Assembly (NCBI GenBank): GCA_003008705.1
Contig: PDUO01000027.1
Location: 376,425 to 440,424, forward strand
Direction: 5' to 3'
Source of the DNA: Pezicula radicicola
Lineage: Eukaryota > Ascomycota > Leotiomycetes > Helotiales > Dermateaceae
Length of the DNA: 64,000 bases
Shown: piece after piece, positions 31,500-43,184 of the stretch
Numbering within the stretch: the stretch's first letter is position 1
How the letters are laid out: each line of letters opens with the position of its first letter
Position numbers and translations under genes: made by a program
The notes under the pieces: generated by a model
Told to the model about the DNA's origin: nothing
Seen by the model: the letters and a program-made list of their open reading frames with translations, nothing else
Databases searched by the model: none

Positions 31500-33572
31500 T
31501 TATAATTTAACAAAGACAGGCATGATATCAATAGGAGTAGCAACCTCAAGTGTTTGTCCCCCTTCATACCCACCTTCCAACCGGTCTGAATTACTTCCGA
31601 CCATCAATTGACTCCACCTAACGCCCTTCGGCAAGTAAACCTTTCTTGATAATACACCCGGCGCTAGCACTGGCGCGCACAAATTCTTCGGCCCAAACAT
31701 ATACTGATCTTCGACATCCCAACATGCAGTATCCTGTGGAAATTCCAAGAAGAGAGTTCTGATTACTGGCCAGCCATTTTCAGAAGCCTCTTTCATCACT
31801 TCTCTAATATATCCTCTCATCCGCTCTCTGAGCTTGAGATACCTCGAAAAGATAGAGTAATTTTCGTCTCCAAAACTCCAGACTTCATTAACGTTTCCAC
31901 TTGGACAAGTTGCACCCTCTAGAGTGTCCAGCATCGGCTCTCGACAACCGTGGAGACGCATGACGGGGCAGAAAGTCCCCCATTGAAACCAGCGAACAAG
32001 TATCTCTTGGAAATCTGGACTTGCTGATACCCCTCCAAAGAAACCTCCTATATCAGTTGTCCACCATGGAATACCAGCCATACCCATGCTAAGTCCAGCA
32101 GCCAACTGGTTTCTAAAGGCGGCCCAGGAGCTCGCAATATCCCCGCTCCAAACAAGGGTCCCGAATCGTTGGCTGCCAGCCCAGGCACACCGGGCTAGAT
32201 TTACAATTCCGTCGGGGCCTCCTAGTGGTTGGCCTGAAGCAATCTGCCCTTCGTAGAATGCTTGAGCATATGTGAGTGGATAGATGTTTCCAGTGCTCAT
32301 GGCAGTACCTCGGTGATAGCGGTAATTGCCAAAATCATATCCATGGTATTCAGGCTCTGCCTCATCAAGCCAGAAACACTTGACACCTATATCAAAATAG
32401 TTCTTCTTAACGATTTGCCAAACAAAATCCCGTGTTTGAGGGTTGGTAAAATCTGCTTGTAGATTTTGTCCCAAGAAGTCGCGTGATGTGTGTAAGCCTC
32501 GATCGATGTGGATCAACATTCCCTTCTCTACCATGTTCCGATAATTTGTGCTTTTTTTATCCACCGTTGGCCATACTGACACCAGGAGCTTGATACCTAA
32601 TTTGTCAAGTTCTTCGACCATAGCTTTTGGATTTGGCCAAAATTTACTGTCCCAGGTCCAGGTACCTTGACAAGGCCAGTGAAAGTAATCGCAGACAATG
32701 ACGTCGATAGGAAGCTCATGACGTTTATACTCTTGGGCAACTGAAAGAAGCTCGTCCTGTGTCTGATATCTTAATTTACACTGCCAGAAACCTAGGCCAT
32801 ATTCGGGCATCATAGGGGCGTGACCGGTAACATCAGCATAGCATTTCAAGATCTCTTTATGATTATTACCTGTAACGATCCAGAAATCCAACGTTGTTGT
32901 CGCTTTAGCTTCGAAAGACATGATGTTTTTGCCTAAGACAGCCCTTCCAATAGCAGGATTATTCCAGAGGAAACCATATTGAAGACTGCTTAGTAAAAAT
33001 GGAACACTAGCTTGAGAATTTCGGTGCGCAAGTTCCAGATCAAGCCCTTTGAGATCTAGATACTGGTGCTGGTATTGGCCCATGCCATATAATTTCTCCT
33101 TTGTTGGCTGTGACTCGAGTCGATATGTTAGATGATACTCGGTAGCGCCAGTAGCATAAGAACTGAATTCCCTGGCCTGGACTTCAATGGCAGAAGTTTT
33201 TGGATCTGTGAGGTCGGACTTGTTCCTAGAATACTCCTCTAATATCTGTTGGCCACTGACATTGTTCTTTATGATCAATTTCCCAAATGCAGACAAGGAG
33301 GCTGTGATTGCTCCATTCGTGATGACCGCTGGCTCAGTGTAGGTAGGAATCTCTGGAATGGAGGAATCAGGTGGTGAGAGAGGTTTTTGAATTTCTGGGG
33401 CTTTAATTGTTACAATGGGCTTGGGTATAGGTTGCGACAATGCCCAATTCTCGTCCGGTATGGGTTGCATTTTTGTGCATCGTACGCGTAGGGCATTTTC
33501 TCCCCAAGGTTCAATGCGAAGGTGCTCGCCTTCATTGAAGAAGTTAAGGGTGTTTTCGTTGACAAAGAGCAT
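31500..33572 (-). CDS. Glycoside hydrolase family 31, alpha-xylosidase-like, 690 aa
   Basis: An intronless retaining GH31 enzyme, most like intracellular alpha-xylosidases that trim xylose from xyloglucan oligosaccharides. The nucleophile is Asp403 in WLDEAEPE (the EAEPE form is usual in this branch) and the acid/base is Asp478 in WSGDIASSW. Other family blocks are GMGQYQHQ, GLGFWQCKLRY, VCDYFHWP and PWWTTDIGGFFGG. No signal peptide follows the start, so a cytosolic enzyme is expected. Length fits. Start: the first ATG is 33572; the frame continues upstream 11 codons but only with TTG. Other GH31 specificities (alpha-glucosidase, transxylosylase) cannot be excluded from sequence alone. No sugar transporter or other xyloglucan gene lies nearby. 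Confidence 0.87.
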   Translation of the reverse strand: MLFVNENTLNFFNEGEHLRIEPWGENALRVRCTKMQPIPDENWALSQPIPKPIVTIKAPEIQKPLSPPDSSIPEIPTYTEPAVITNGAITASLSAFGKLIIKNNVSGQQILEEYSRNKSDLTDPKTSAIEVQAREFSSYATGATEYHLTYRLESQPTKEKLYGMGQYQHQYLDLKGLDLELAHRNSQASVPFLLSSLQYGFLWNNPAIGRAVLGKNIMSFEAKATTTLDFWIVTGNNHKEILKCYADVTGHAPMMPEYGLGFWQCKLRYQTQDELLSVAQEYKRHELPIDVIVCDYFHWPCQGTWTWDSKFWPNPKAMVEELDKLGIKLLVSVWPTVDKKSTNYRNMVEKGMLIHIDRGLHTSRDFLGQNLQADFTNPQTRDFVWQIVKKNYFDIGVKCFWLDEAEPEYHGYDFGNYRYHRGTAMSTGNIYPLTYAQAFYEGQIASGQPLGGPDGIVNLARCAWAGSQRFGTLVWSGDIASSWAAFRNQLAAGLSMGMAGIPWWTTDIGGFFGGVSASPDFQEILVRWFQWGTFCPVMRLHGCREPMLDTLEGATCPSGNVNEVWSFGDENYSIFSRYLKLRERMRGYIREVMKEASENGWPVIRTLFLEFPQDTACWDVEDQYMFGPKNLCAPVLAPGVLSRKVYLPKGVRWSQLMVGSNSDRLEGGYEGGQTLEVATPIDIMPVFVKL

Positions 33573-34224
33573 CTTGAAATTGAATAATGACGTCAGAGCA
33601 ATCAATATCCGACTACATAGACTATTAGGTTAGAAAGAACAAAGAAATTGAACCTCGTTGAACGCTATATCTACAGACGGCACAGGCTCTAAGCGCATGC
33701 AGACTCCGCATTTTATTAACAAAAGTGGGATGTGTATTTGATACCTAGGCATGCATCATAAATTCATAAGCGAGAACTTTGCAATGAATTTTACTTCCTA
33801 CGAGGTGAATCCATCTGCCATGGCGTTGTACAAATGCAACGAGGTCTTTATCCGATTTTTCGAATGTATCTCATCATTTATATACTATTCAATTTAACTT
33901 ATAATAGTTAGATTGAAGAGATTGCTAAACTATCAATCAGCCTACGTTTCTTTTGATTTGCCTCCACAGGCGACGCTGGATTCGCTTAGTCACACGCTAG
34001 TCCCCCCTTACAACTTCGGCACTGAGTAGCCCTCACTTGCTTTACATTTTAACTGCGAAATATACCTCACAACCTCCGCTCAATTTAACAAAAGTTTTAT
34101 TGTTGTATACTAGGTAGGAGTGCACAAATATTTTTATCCTATCCCATGTTCCAGAAAACCCCTTCAGCTACTACTAGTCTTTCCTAAAGGCCATTAAACC
34201 TATAAAACACTACTTCAAATTGTA
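33573..34224. other. Intergenic, GH31 promoter
   Basis: No gene seen. It contains the second copy of the 19-bp direct repeat (33987-34005) within a GC-richer block surrounded by AT-rich sequence. Confidence 0.45.
33987..34005 (+). repeat. Short direct repeat, right copy (flanks GH31 gene)
   Basis: TAGTCACACGCTAGTCCCC, same orientation as the copy at 31367-31385. Confidence 0.5.
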
Positions 34225-35336
34225 TCACTTTCTAGGTTTCGTATCAACATAGATCTGAGGACCCAGCCTCGTAGTATCCGGAGGCGGTACCGTGAAATTT
34301 TTATGTTCTAACTTTAAAAGATTTCGCAACTCGCCATTTTCATATCTCTCCATACCCAACTTAAAGAGCACTGATTGTCCATAGAGCATCTTCAATTTAC
34401 GTAGTGAATCCTCGGTTAATTTTCCTAGGAATTGGGATTTCACGAGACTTGAATGCGAATAAGGAGCTGTGAAATGTACATATGTGTTGTCGACTATGAC
34501 GTGAGACCATGTATCTTCTTTTCCGGGTGGGATTTTATCTGGGATAATGTCAAGTATACCGTAATTATTAACTGTATTCTGATAATCGCTACCTTTAGTA
34601 CGGATCGGAATGAAGTCGTTTTTGTAAGCGGTTTTTTTGGTGAGGCCATTTCCTTCATAAGTGTGTAGTGGACTAGAGAGGGAGTTGGTTAGCAATGTAA
34701 GAAAAGCGAAGAAAAGTGAAAATTGGGGGTCTAGGATGTCAAGTCTTACAGTGCAACACAATGATTATAAAATTGAGCTACGACAACAAATTTCACGAAC
34801 TCGGAAAACACAATTATACCTGTGTCTCCAAAGAAAGCTCTTCTTTTGCCATCAGGCGCAATTCGACCGAGATCATGCTCGTAGACACGACTGGAAAAGA
34901 TCGTACCTGGAACGTACTGCAAGCTTTCGTATCTTACTTCTCAAAGTCAATGCTGCGAGCCACATGTGGATTTTTTTTTAACGACACTATGGGAGGGTCA
35001 CTTACTATGAGCTATGTTTCCAGACATGTTTAAATTCTGGTTTTCGGAGTTTCCATAGGGCGAATCAATACTGGGCTTTTTAGAATCTTGGGATTTCTTC
35101 CTAGATTTCAGCCAATCACCGTGAATACCTTGCCAATTGCTTGAATCTACACTCCGCCGTTGGATGTTCTGTGACTTCCTTCTCTGATTTGGGCCTGGGT
35201 TTGAAGTGGGCTTTTTGACTCCATCGTTCTCAGTCTTTTCCGTGCTGAATCGTTTCGGACTTTTCTTCGGTGAAGTTGGGGTTTTCTTGGGGGATGTCGA
35301 GGATTCCCTCCCTTTCGTAGGACTTTTTTCTCCCAT
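34225..35336 (-). CDS. Unknown protein with Ser/Pro/Lys-rich N-terminus, three exons, 321 aa
   Basis: Exons read 35336-35006, 34936-34750 and 34672-34225. Intron 1 runs from GTAAGT to a GAGAAG acceptor; intron 2 from GTAAGA, with a GCTAAC branch, to CTCTAG. Both joins hold phase and are the only combination I found that connects the three open frames. Residues 1-110 are disordered and basic (SPKKTPTSPKKSPKR). The middle exon carries VPGTIFSSRVYEHDLGRIAPDG and a hydrophobic stretch (IIVFSEFVKFVVVAQFY), which might be a buried helix. The last exon has a SHVIVDNTYVHFTAPYSHSS segment and a mixed C-terminus. I recognise no family. The pattern suggests an effector-independent housekeeping or regulatory protein, but nothing fixes a role. 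Confidence 0.65.
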
Positions 35337-36633
35337 AGCTAGCGAGTTTTTTCAATTCTACTGTATAGTGGAAAGTAATCAAAACTACGTACAAGTTTCT
35401 AGTACCTAAACAATATATTTTATACTCGGACAGTTTGAGCTCTTTGTCAGTAGGTGAACAAAGGTTCAAGCGTTCTTTTTGACGCATGCGGAAAATGACA
35501 AAAAGGGATAAAGAGGATAATAGAATCGAGAACAAGCGTAGTTGGTATACTCTCTTTGTAGGCCATGCTGTTGCCGAATGTTGCAAGTCGTAAAATGTTG
35601 TGTTTTTACGACACATGGATAATTTAGCGACACTAGAATTTAGCGAGACTCAAATTGACAGCCACCAAGACAAAATCTGTAGAAGAACAAATCAAATTAA
35701 GGAAGATATTCATGTTCATTTCTTACCCTAATAGACAGCTATCCAGCTCCCCCATCCCCTCCAATACACAAGTAACATAATATTCCATGCTAGAAAATAA
35801 AGGGTCCTCTCATAGCCAAGAGCAACTAGCTTACAACAATATTGGCGGGCCGCAAACGACCATAACCAAGCGTGCCGAGAAGAAACTCTAAATTTAGATA
35901 TGCTTGTTATCCGCCAAGATATGGAATCTGGGGCTACATTGGAGCTTACAGATGTCTTTTGACTGGAGAGTGAAATAATAGAAGCTGAGTTTCGCTGCAA
36001 GCGAGTTCTCCCAATTTCTGAATCTAGTTTCTTCGAGGTCTGAGGATACGTACAGTAGACTAGAATTACAATCCACAGCAGGGTTGAACTACTGAAGGTA
36101 TCTGTACCGTCGGTGATCGCTCTCTCCGAAGTACTCGTAGACTTGTACAGTAACTGCCTCAGAAAGGTCTCTCTGAATCTAATTAGGGATATAAACTATT
36201 CAAACCAGCTTAATCACTGAAAACAACTGAGTGACTCAAAAATTTGGTAACTTAAAGGAACTGAGTGTCTTAAAACTCGGATCTAATGCGTCTGATTGAG
36301 TAACATCTTGCTCGGAGACTTCTAAGCAAAAATTCTACGTAAGAGCAGATCAGTCACTAGAACGCCTTGGCCTACGTATGTAAGAGGTTTGAACAGATGT
36401 AACTTACAGTACATCTGTAACCTACATCCAGGGCCTAAAAGCTTCTTCGCTTCGATGTAACATCATCTAACTTTCATCAGATTAAAAATCACAGCTTACA
36501 TCCATCTAGACCACCCTCCCATCTTACAAAGGTTTAAATTCCTCTCTAGTATGCATATCCTACATCTCGATCCCAAAAAACAAGCCATTACTCCATGATT
36601 TACGCCTTATGTCATCACATCCCAAAAACACAA
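35337..36633. other. Intergenic, no gene seen
   Basis: Promoter of the preceding minus-strand gene, then unremarkable sequence. A loose TGAGTGACTCAAAA / TGAGTGTCTTAAAA phrase at 36225-36280 may be a worn trace of the 18-bp repeat. Confidence 0.35.
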
Positions 36634-37446
36634 TTACTCCCCATTCATACCCCCAGCCCCGAGCGCCTTACAAGCCTCAACTAAATCGGGAATCTCATCC
36701 GCACTTTTACTCGCTCCACCCCATCTAATCGTACCCATAACATCACAAGCCCAGCTGCCACCCTTCTGCCAGTGATTACCCTCCACCTCCCTCGCCCAAA
36801 CCCCCTCCGTCTTACCCAACTGATATTGCGTCCACTGAGTCCAAGGACTCAAAACATGCCACGTATTACTAACTCCTAAACCCCATTGCGCGTATATCTC
36901 GCGGTCTTCGTCAATAATAATTTGAACGGACCAGGCACCTCCGAGCTGGGAGACCCATTTATCGGTTGCGGCTTTGGAACAGTGGGAGATGGCTAGGAAG
37001 GAAAGCTGAGGATATTTGTTTGCGAGACGTCGGAGTTCTTTAAATATTTTTTCTGCGACTGTATTATGATATGTCAGTCTACGCTTTTCTAATGCAAATG
37101 ATAAAGATGTTTTAGGAGACCACGTACAGGGACATCCACAATGCCTCATAAACACGACAATAGTCGGTCTGCCATCCTGTCCAGGGAGCCTCAATTTCGA
37201 AGACGTCGGTGCTCTCGTCCCCCATACAGGCACAGGTGCCAACTCGACAGGAGGCGGAGGAGGCGTTTGCCAGCTCTTCAAGGACTTGGGAAGTTCCATG
37301 GTAGCAAATGGATTCGCAAATGGTAATCCACCGTTTTTATCTGCCCCTTTCTCTCCCTGGCCTATTGATTCATTCTGGAACGAGAAATCCGACGTCTTTA
37401 TTCCGGCTTTTCGCAAGGCGAGTTTGGTTGTGAGTGAGCTGAACAT
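36634..37446 (-). CDS. Peroxiredoxin-like thioredoxin-fold protein (AhpC/TSA type), 247 aa
   Basis: Exons read 37446-37128 and 37058-36634. The 69-nt intron (GTACGT..TACAG) interrupts the protein right after the active-site-like motif RHCGCP, joining to FAEKIFKELRRL. The fold is that of AhpC/TSA or PRXL2-type proteins: a strand PTIVVFMRHCGCP (about 93-105), then helix, then FLAISHCS and QIIIDEDREIYAQWGLG. Two Cys sit in the CGC motif in place of the classic peroxiredoxin Thr-x-x-Cys. Residues 1-75 are an unstructured extension with a proline run. A redox role is likely; substrate and partners are unknown. The intron is free of stops and divisible by three, so retention would give a 270-residue variant. 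Confidence 0.8.
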   Translation of the reverse strand: MFSSLTTKLALRKAGIKTSDFSFQNESIGQGEKGADKNGGLPFANPFATMELPKSLKSWQTPPPPPVELAPVPVWGTRAPTSSKLRLPGQDGRPTIVVFMRHCGCPCTWSPKTSLSFALEKRRLTYHNTVAEKIFKELRRLANKYPQLSFLAISHCSKAATDKWVSQLGGAWSVQIIIDEDREIYAQWGLGVSNTWHVLSPWTQWTQYQLGKTEGVWAREVEGNHWQKGGSWACDVMGTIRWGGASKSADEIPDLVEACKALGAGGMNGE

Positions 37447-38218
37447 AGTGAAGGTTTAGGTGTGGTAGGTCAAGGGTATTGTTTGAGTTTTGTTAATTGA
37501 GGAGAGATGAGATGAGCAAGAGGAATAGAGTGGTGGAGAGAAAAGCTTACAGAACCTACCATTGAGCGCTTCTTGAGGTCTTTCACTTGTGTTCAGGGTC
37601 CTAGGGTTGGTGAAACCAGGGGTGTCGCGGGTTTTGGACGCGACGCTGGCATGTCTTGCTCGCACGGAGACTTTTGACACCCCGTGATCTGGGTCCTGAT
37701 TGGCGCACTGAATAAACCTCGAAGATCTGCTGATTTTTGAAGCAAGCATTGGATGATAGGAAACTTCTACCGCTAGCAAGAACGTTTCAAACATAGTAAT
37801 TGCTAGGTGACCTGCGTTTATTGTGCTTTGTCTGTAGGTATGGGAACATCCAACTTCTAAGGGTGCTTGCGGTGGCCAAAATAAGCGATATCTGAACCAA
37901 GGTCCAAAGGTTAACCACCATCACCAGGATCAATTCAATAAATTTACTTCCAAAGGGCGTCTTTCCATCCTTCAAGACCTGTAATTCTTGCTTTCAACTT
38001 CAATTGCTGGGCTTGGCTGGGTATTGGAGGTTGATTTTGAAGAAAAAGCTGGATATGTTCGATGCTCGAAAACCATGCCTCTTTGCTCTCAGCCTCCTAG
38101 GTATGGGTACACAACCTGGACTCTGTCCGCTCAACGCGTGGACAGCCTGAAGCTGAGTACATAGCTCCGGTTAAGGTAATTAAAACCTGATGATAACCAG
38201 TTCAGAACCTTGCCTCTC
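37447..38218. other. Intergenic, no gene seen
   Basis: Promoter of the peroxiredoxin-like gene and 3' flank of the Vms1 gene. Confidence 0.45.
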
Positions 38219-40269
38219 TCAGCTTCCACCAGCGGCGGCCTTCTTCATCCTCTCCTCTGCAGCCCTAGCCCTCCTCTCCCTGTCAAGTCTCATCCTCATC
38301 TCAGGTGTTAAGCCTCTTGCCTCCTCTTCCCTCTTCTCCTGTGCAGTCTTCTGCACTTGGCCCAGAACCTTCGCCCTGCCACGACCTGCAGCTTTTCCCA
38401 AAGGTCCGTCGGTTGTAACCTTGGGACCTTCTTCCTTCAATCGTACCTCTTCTGCTTTGCGTCTATCTTCTTCTTTCTTCGCTTCTTCCTTTCGTTCACG
38501 AGCATCCCGATCTTCTGCCTCTTTACGTGTGAGTGGTGCCGGGATGTGCGAAGCCTCCCAGTCCCACTTAGTCTCGCCCAATTCCGAGCGTGCAACACGG
38601 AAAGCGTCACGGGTTGCGCGTTCACCAGCGAGGTCGAATGCCGTTTTGCCGTCACCATTGATAATGGTTGGATTTGCACCAGCTTTGATGAGAAGACCAG
38701 AGACTAAGGGTGATGAGTTCTGGCTCGCAGCCAAATGCAAGGCAGTTGGGGCATGATAATTCTGCTGCGAATCTTGCGGATGGAAGAGAAAATCTGCTGT
38801 GAGCTCAATTGAGTTCAGGTATGACAATAAAGCCGGTAGTTTTGATCGCCTTATTAAAGCTTGAATTTGTGACGTATGAAGAAGAGCCGTCTCCTCTTCC
38901 TCTGTTCGCTTGGGCGCTGTTGGGGTAGATTGTTTGTTAGCCTTTGCAGCCGTCGCTTTCTGAGACGCCTGTTCAGCAGCAGCCTTTGCTGCAGCAATTG
39001 CAGCTTCATCGATCTCGAGAACCTTGACCCGAGTAAGTTCGACGAATGCTCGCATAAGCTCGTTCTGTGTCGCACGCCGAGTGTTGAATGGGAATCCACG
39101 AATCCTCGGATCATTTTGCCGTAATACTTGGCCATCATAAGGATCGAATAGCGTCCTCCTGTTCGTGTTTCCAGTAGCTCTAACAAAGATTAGTTCTGAA
39201 GTATCAATCATCCCTTTCCAGGCTTCAAGCAATGACCGAACATCTTCAGTCAACGCTTGTTCATTGTATCTTCTCAGACTAGAACCAGCCGAGTGTGCGG
39301 CACCTTTTGCAGAGTCATTTGCAGATTGAGCACCACCCTGTTTTCGACGTGTAGTGTATCTATGGAAAGTTTTGTGTGCCAAAACAACTGCTTCTTTTGT
39401 TAAGGGTCCTGTTGCGGATGATTTCAATTGTTTTGGTGCCAGTGACACTACCATCGCTGCAAAATGACCACCACCGATCATACACATAAATATGTGAGGT
39501 CCTGTATACGCAGCTGGTGGTGGCATTCCATTACTGAAGGCGCTCTGCTTTAGTTCATGTTTTGGAGATAATTGTTTCTTTTGGATTGTCTCCACAGCAG
39601 CTGCCTCATTTTCCAGTTCCTTGTTTGTCAATATCGCCCGATATACTCCTAGATATGTATTTTGTGGCAATGTTGGCGAGCTAAACCACAACAAAGGCGC
39701 CTTCCCTGATCCCTGTTTCCTCTTCTTTGACACAAATTCGTCGATTTCCTCGTTATTTTTTGACGCCAAAGTAGCCTGCTTTTTGAGCAATGCGCTCAGT
39801 GTCGTTTCTTTCCGCGCATCCCCATTCTCGTCATCCTCGGAATCTGAAGAATCGGAGCCAGACAAACTTTCATCCAGATCTTGTACGAGCGTCTCAAATT
39901 CTATCTCTGTCACGGGATTTGCTCCTCTTATTTTCTGCTTCAAATTGTATCCATGCAAGTCAGATCTAACATGGCTCCTTTGGTCTTCCACGGTATGAAA
40001 GGTCACCCCGCATAACGAGCATGCCTTTGAACCCCCGCTTTCCGACTTAGATTCAATACTGGCCTCTGATGTCCCTGATGTACTCTCGAGGTCTTCCTGG
40101 TTTGGGTCTGCGCCGGTATCGTCTTTTCGTGTTAATGTGCTCAGGATGTCTTTCGGCAAGTCGTAGACTGGGAGAAATTAGCATGTCCATGTACCCCACG
40201 TAATGACTCGGCGCACTTACCATATAGTGGCCTCCTCGTAATCTCTTCTTTCCTTTGATCCATAGCCAT
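38219..40269 (-). CDS. VMS1: Vms1/ANKZF1-type peptidyl-tRNA hydrolase, 665 aa
   Basis: In ribosome-associated quality control, Vms1 releases nascent chains from stalled 60S subunits by cutting the tRNA, and works with Cdc48. Exons read 40269-40221 and 40167-38219; GTAAGT..CCCAG, splitting a Val codon to give RRPLYVYDLPKDIL. A C2H2 zinc finger starts at Cys66 (CSLCGVTFHTVEDQ..H). The VLRF1 catalytic domain includes FMCMIGGGHFAAMV and the glycine-rich RRKQGGAQSAND loop with the catalytic Gln, then AGSSLRRYNE. Ankyrin repeats follow (LHLAASQNSSPLVSGLLIKAG). The C-terminus is a charged Glu/Lys/Arg coiled coil with an Arg/Ala-rich end that could hold the Cdc48-binding VIM. All expected parts are present. 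It is divergent from the HAM1 gene. Confidence 0.92.
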
Positions 40270-40896
40270 CAGGTGGGATTTGCGCTTGTAGAGAGGCTAA
40301 ATAATTGCTATGGAGGATTATAGGTACGAAGTTTTATAAGGGCCACAACGCTCATGATCATCTCACCTCGGTGTTGAGTCAAAGAGAATCTCGCCGATGT
40401 TGATTCTTATCGCGGACCGGATTAACAATTTGGCGGTGCTTATCGGGCGCTGACGTAGGTGCTTTTCTCGCTTGGGAGCAGGAGCAGGATGAGCTCTTGG
40501 TTTTAGTAGACCACACCAGGAACCGAAAGCAAGTGTGTGTGTGTGTGACCATTGCAACATAATATCATGATATTCTAATCTGCTGTACGACACTTCTGGA
40601 CTGTAACGACGTCGAAGTCAATCAATCAAATAATTGACTACGACACAACTCATTGGTTACCCTTTGTACGCCTTAGACCTAGCTTCCAAGTGTGGAGAAG
40701 CAGATCGCCTGCCTGCTGCACATCTTGCAGGGCCTAGGCATCATCCTTCTCACAATCCACATCCGTCATCGCATTTCACGCGAATCCCATACAATGAGAT
40801 AAGAAGTCCATGTTTCCCCCTCCCATGATGTCGTAATTATACCAACAACACCCAGCCTTCAGTCGCTTTCAGCTTTCCACCACTTCCAAGTCCAAC
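40270..40896. promoter_or_regulatory. Head-to-head promoter between Vms1 and HAM1-type genes
   Basis: A 627-bp region shared by two divergent genes. It contains a (GT)n run at about 40533-40547. No other site is assigned. Confidence 0.5.
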
Positions 40897-43184
40897 ATGT
40901 CTTCCTACTTTGGCTCGAGGAAGAAGAGATCGGCTGATACTCAGCCCCTCTTGTCTCAATATGACAATGATACGTCTCTTCAACGAGGAATACATCAAAA
41001 GTTACACACTTACCAGATGGTGCGAGCTTTATCAAAAGGATACATGCCATCCACCGAGCAGACCATCATCAACCTCAGAACTCTCCTAGCCTCGGACGTC
41101 TTGAACCCTGAAACACCAGGCCTGAGTGATAGCGGACGTCAACTGCTAAAACTTTCCAAGCAATGGCTCTCGGAATTCATAGATTTACTACGAAACAAGA
41201 ACGGCGAAGATCAGATCCAGGACTTCATCTGGTTTCTGATTCACGCGAGGCTATCTGTTGACATTCCCGATCTGGCGACAACAGCTACCAATACAAGAGC
41301 CAAAGCAGATGCCTCGGCAGGTAAGCTAGTCTCTTACAGATTTGAACCATCGCTAACATATTTTCTTTAGCCTACGAGAGTATCAAAACTCTCGGGAGTC
41401 TGCTTCTGACGAACTCCGATTTTCGTCTGTTCCTCACAGATTTGAACCAAATTGGTCGCCAAGTCTTTGCAGATACCGCCAATACTCTCTCGAATGTTGC
41501 CGAAGATGCAGTAAAGCAGATTGAGCCATCCCCACAAAACGGCGATGCAATCAAGAAACCAGAGAGTAACGACGATTCGCCGATGACCGCCAATGATTTA
41601 GCAGCTGAAGCGACAGAGATCAGCGACGTCGTTACGAACGGAGTCAAGAGAACTGGAAAGGAAGCTGGTGTTAGTTTGAAGGGAAATGTTACTGGAGAGC
41701 AAAGAGATACATTGCTCAAGCGGCTCAAGGCAGCAGTGATGAAGCTTGAAAAAAGAAACGACTATTCGGATTCAGCGGCTACGATTCGTCTTTTAATTGA
41801 ACGATATGCCAAAATCTACTCTCGTGCCGTTGATGATACCATAAGTACGGTTCAAGAAGACGTGAACACCAACGACGAGCTTGACCGAGCTATTAAGAAT
41901 GCATGGCTACTTCTCAGCTCCTTCGGCGATAAGGAAGCGTGGAAGGAGCTTGAGAAGCGAGTCAATAAAGTTCTATCCCATTCAGAAAAGGACCCTGAAT
42001 TTGAGGATATGATGACCGAGGTGGCAGCATCAATACAAAAAATGCTCACAGATCCAGATTTCTTTGATTCTGCCAGTAACAAGTTGAACGAATTGAAGGA
42101 GAAGTCAGAAGAAGTTGGCACTGAATCTCCTCTTCGTCAAGATATCGATGCAATGGTAAAGCAGGCACACATAACGTTTGATTCCGTCATGAATGACGAA
42201 GATGTGCACAAGCTTGTACAAACAGCCATCAAACTTTGGTCGATCCTCAACCCAGCCAATACTACGTCAACAAGCGAGCTTCTGACAGACACTTATGCTG
42301 TCTTCATTCCCCTCCTGGCCTCAACGATACAATTTGTCCCCATCCCACGCCTAGAAATAGCGGCTCCAGAGATCTCTCTTCTCCTCGAAAACTTGATTCT
42401 CGAACCCGGCCGAACAATAAATAACACCTCATTCCTTCCCTTCCGTCTCTTCATTCAGATTTACAACGACTTCTCGTTAACTAAAACACGTCTCCGCACC
42501 GTCTCAAAGGTAACCTCCCTCGTCACGATCAAAATCCAAGGGATGTCAATCCGTGCCGACGAGGTAGGATTCTGGCTCCGTACTCACGAAGGACTATTCA
42601 GACTCGCAGACGAAGGAATCGCCTCCTTCGAACTTGACGAGAGAGGAATTGATATCGAGTTAGACGTTGAGATCGGCAAAGATCGTCTCGAGAAGATTCT
42701 CAGTCTACGAGATGTTCGGGTCAAGATCCACCACCTGAGCTACACGCTCAGAAAGAGTAGATTCGCTTGTCTGGCCTGGATATTCAAGCCCATCCTCCGT
42801 CCCATAATCCGGAAAGTTCTCGAGATGCAACTTTCCACGGCAATAGCCGATGCAATACATACGGCCAATCGCGAGCTCCTCTTCGCACGCGAACGTCTAC
42901 GCGCAACTCGTATCTCTGATCCACAGGATATCCGGACCTTTATTAAAGCCGTCATGACACGACTTACGCCTGAGGATGACCCTGATATCTACACTAATAT
43001 TGGTGTTACCGGTGGTTCTAACGAGAGGGAAAATATCTTTGCGGGGATCTATGCGCCAGGAAGTGTAGTCAAGTTGTGGAACGAGGAGGCCGCCAGGGCC
43101 GGCGAGGTGGTCGAAGATAGTGCGCTCGCAAGCAAGGGCTGGCGCAATGAGATTTTTGATGTTCAAGCTCAAGGTCTTGGTTGA
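40897..43184 (+). CDS. HAM1-domain protein (former DUF4449, TULIP/BPI-like), 745 aa
   Basis: Exons are 40897-41320 and 41371-43184; GTAAGC..TTTAG, splitting an Ala codon. The N-terminal half is helical and charged (SRKKRSADTQPLLSQYDNDT at the start, then repeated Glu/Lys/Asp helices), matching the HAM1 N-terminal domain. The C-terminal part (about 430-700) is the HAM1_C/DUF4449 region, thought to have a lipid-binding BPI/TULIP-like fold: FRLFIQIYNDFSLTKTRLRT, GFWLRTHEGLFRLADEGIA and IKIQGMSIRADEV. No membrane helix or signal peptide is evident. Family members have been linked to hyphal growth and lipid handling, but no biochemical activity is established to my knowledge. Full length and intact. 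Confidence 0.82.

Noticed and set aside
35230..35616. Minus-strand frame with a hydrophobic segment upstream of the 321-aa gene
   Set aside because: It enters the gene in the wrong frame and no splice signal links it; the gene has its own good ATG at 35336.
38190..38756. Plus-strand 188-codon frame
   Set aside because: It is the antisense of the charged C-terminus of Vms1.
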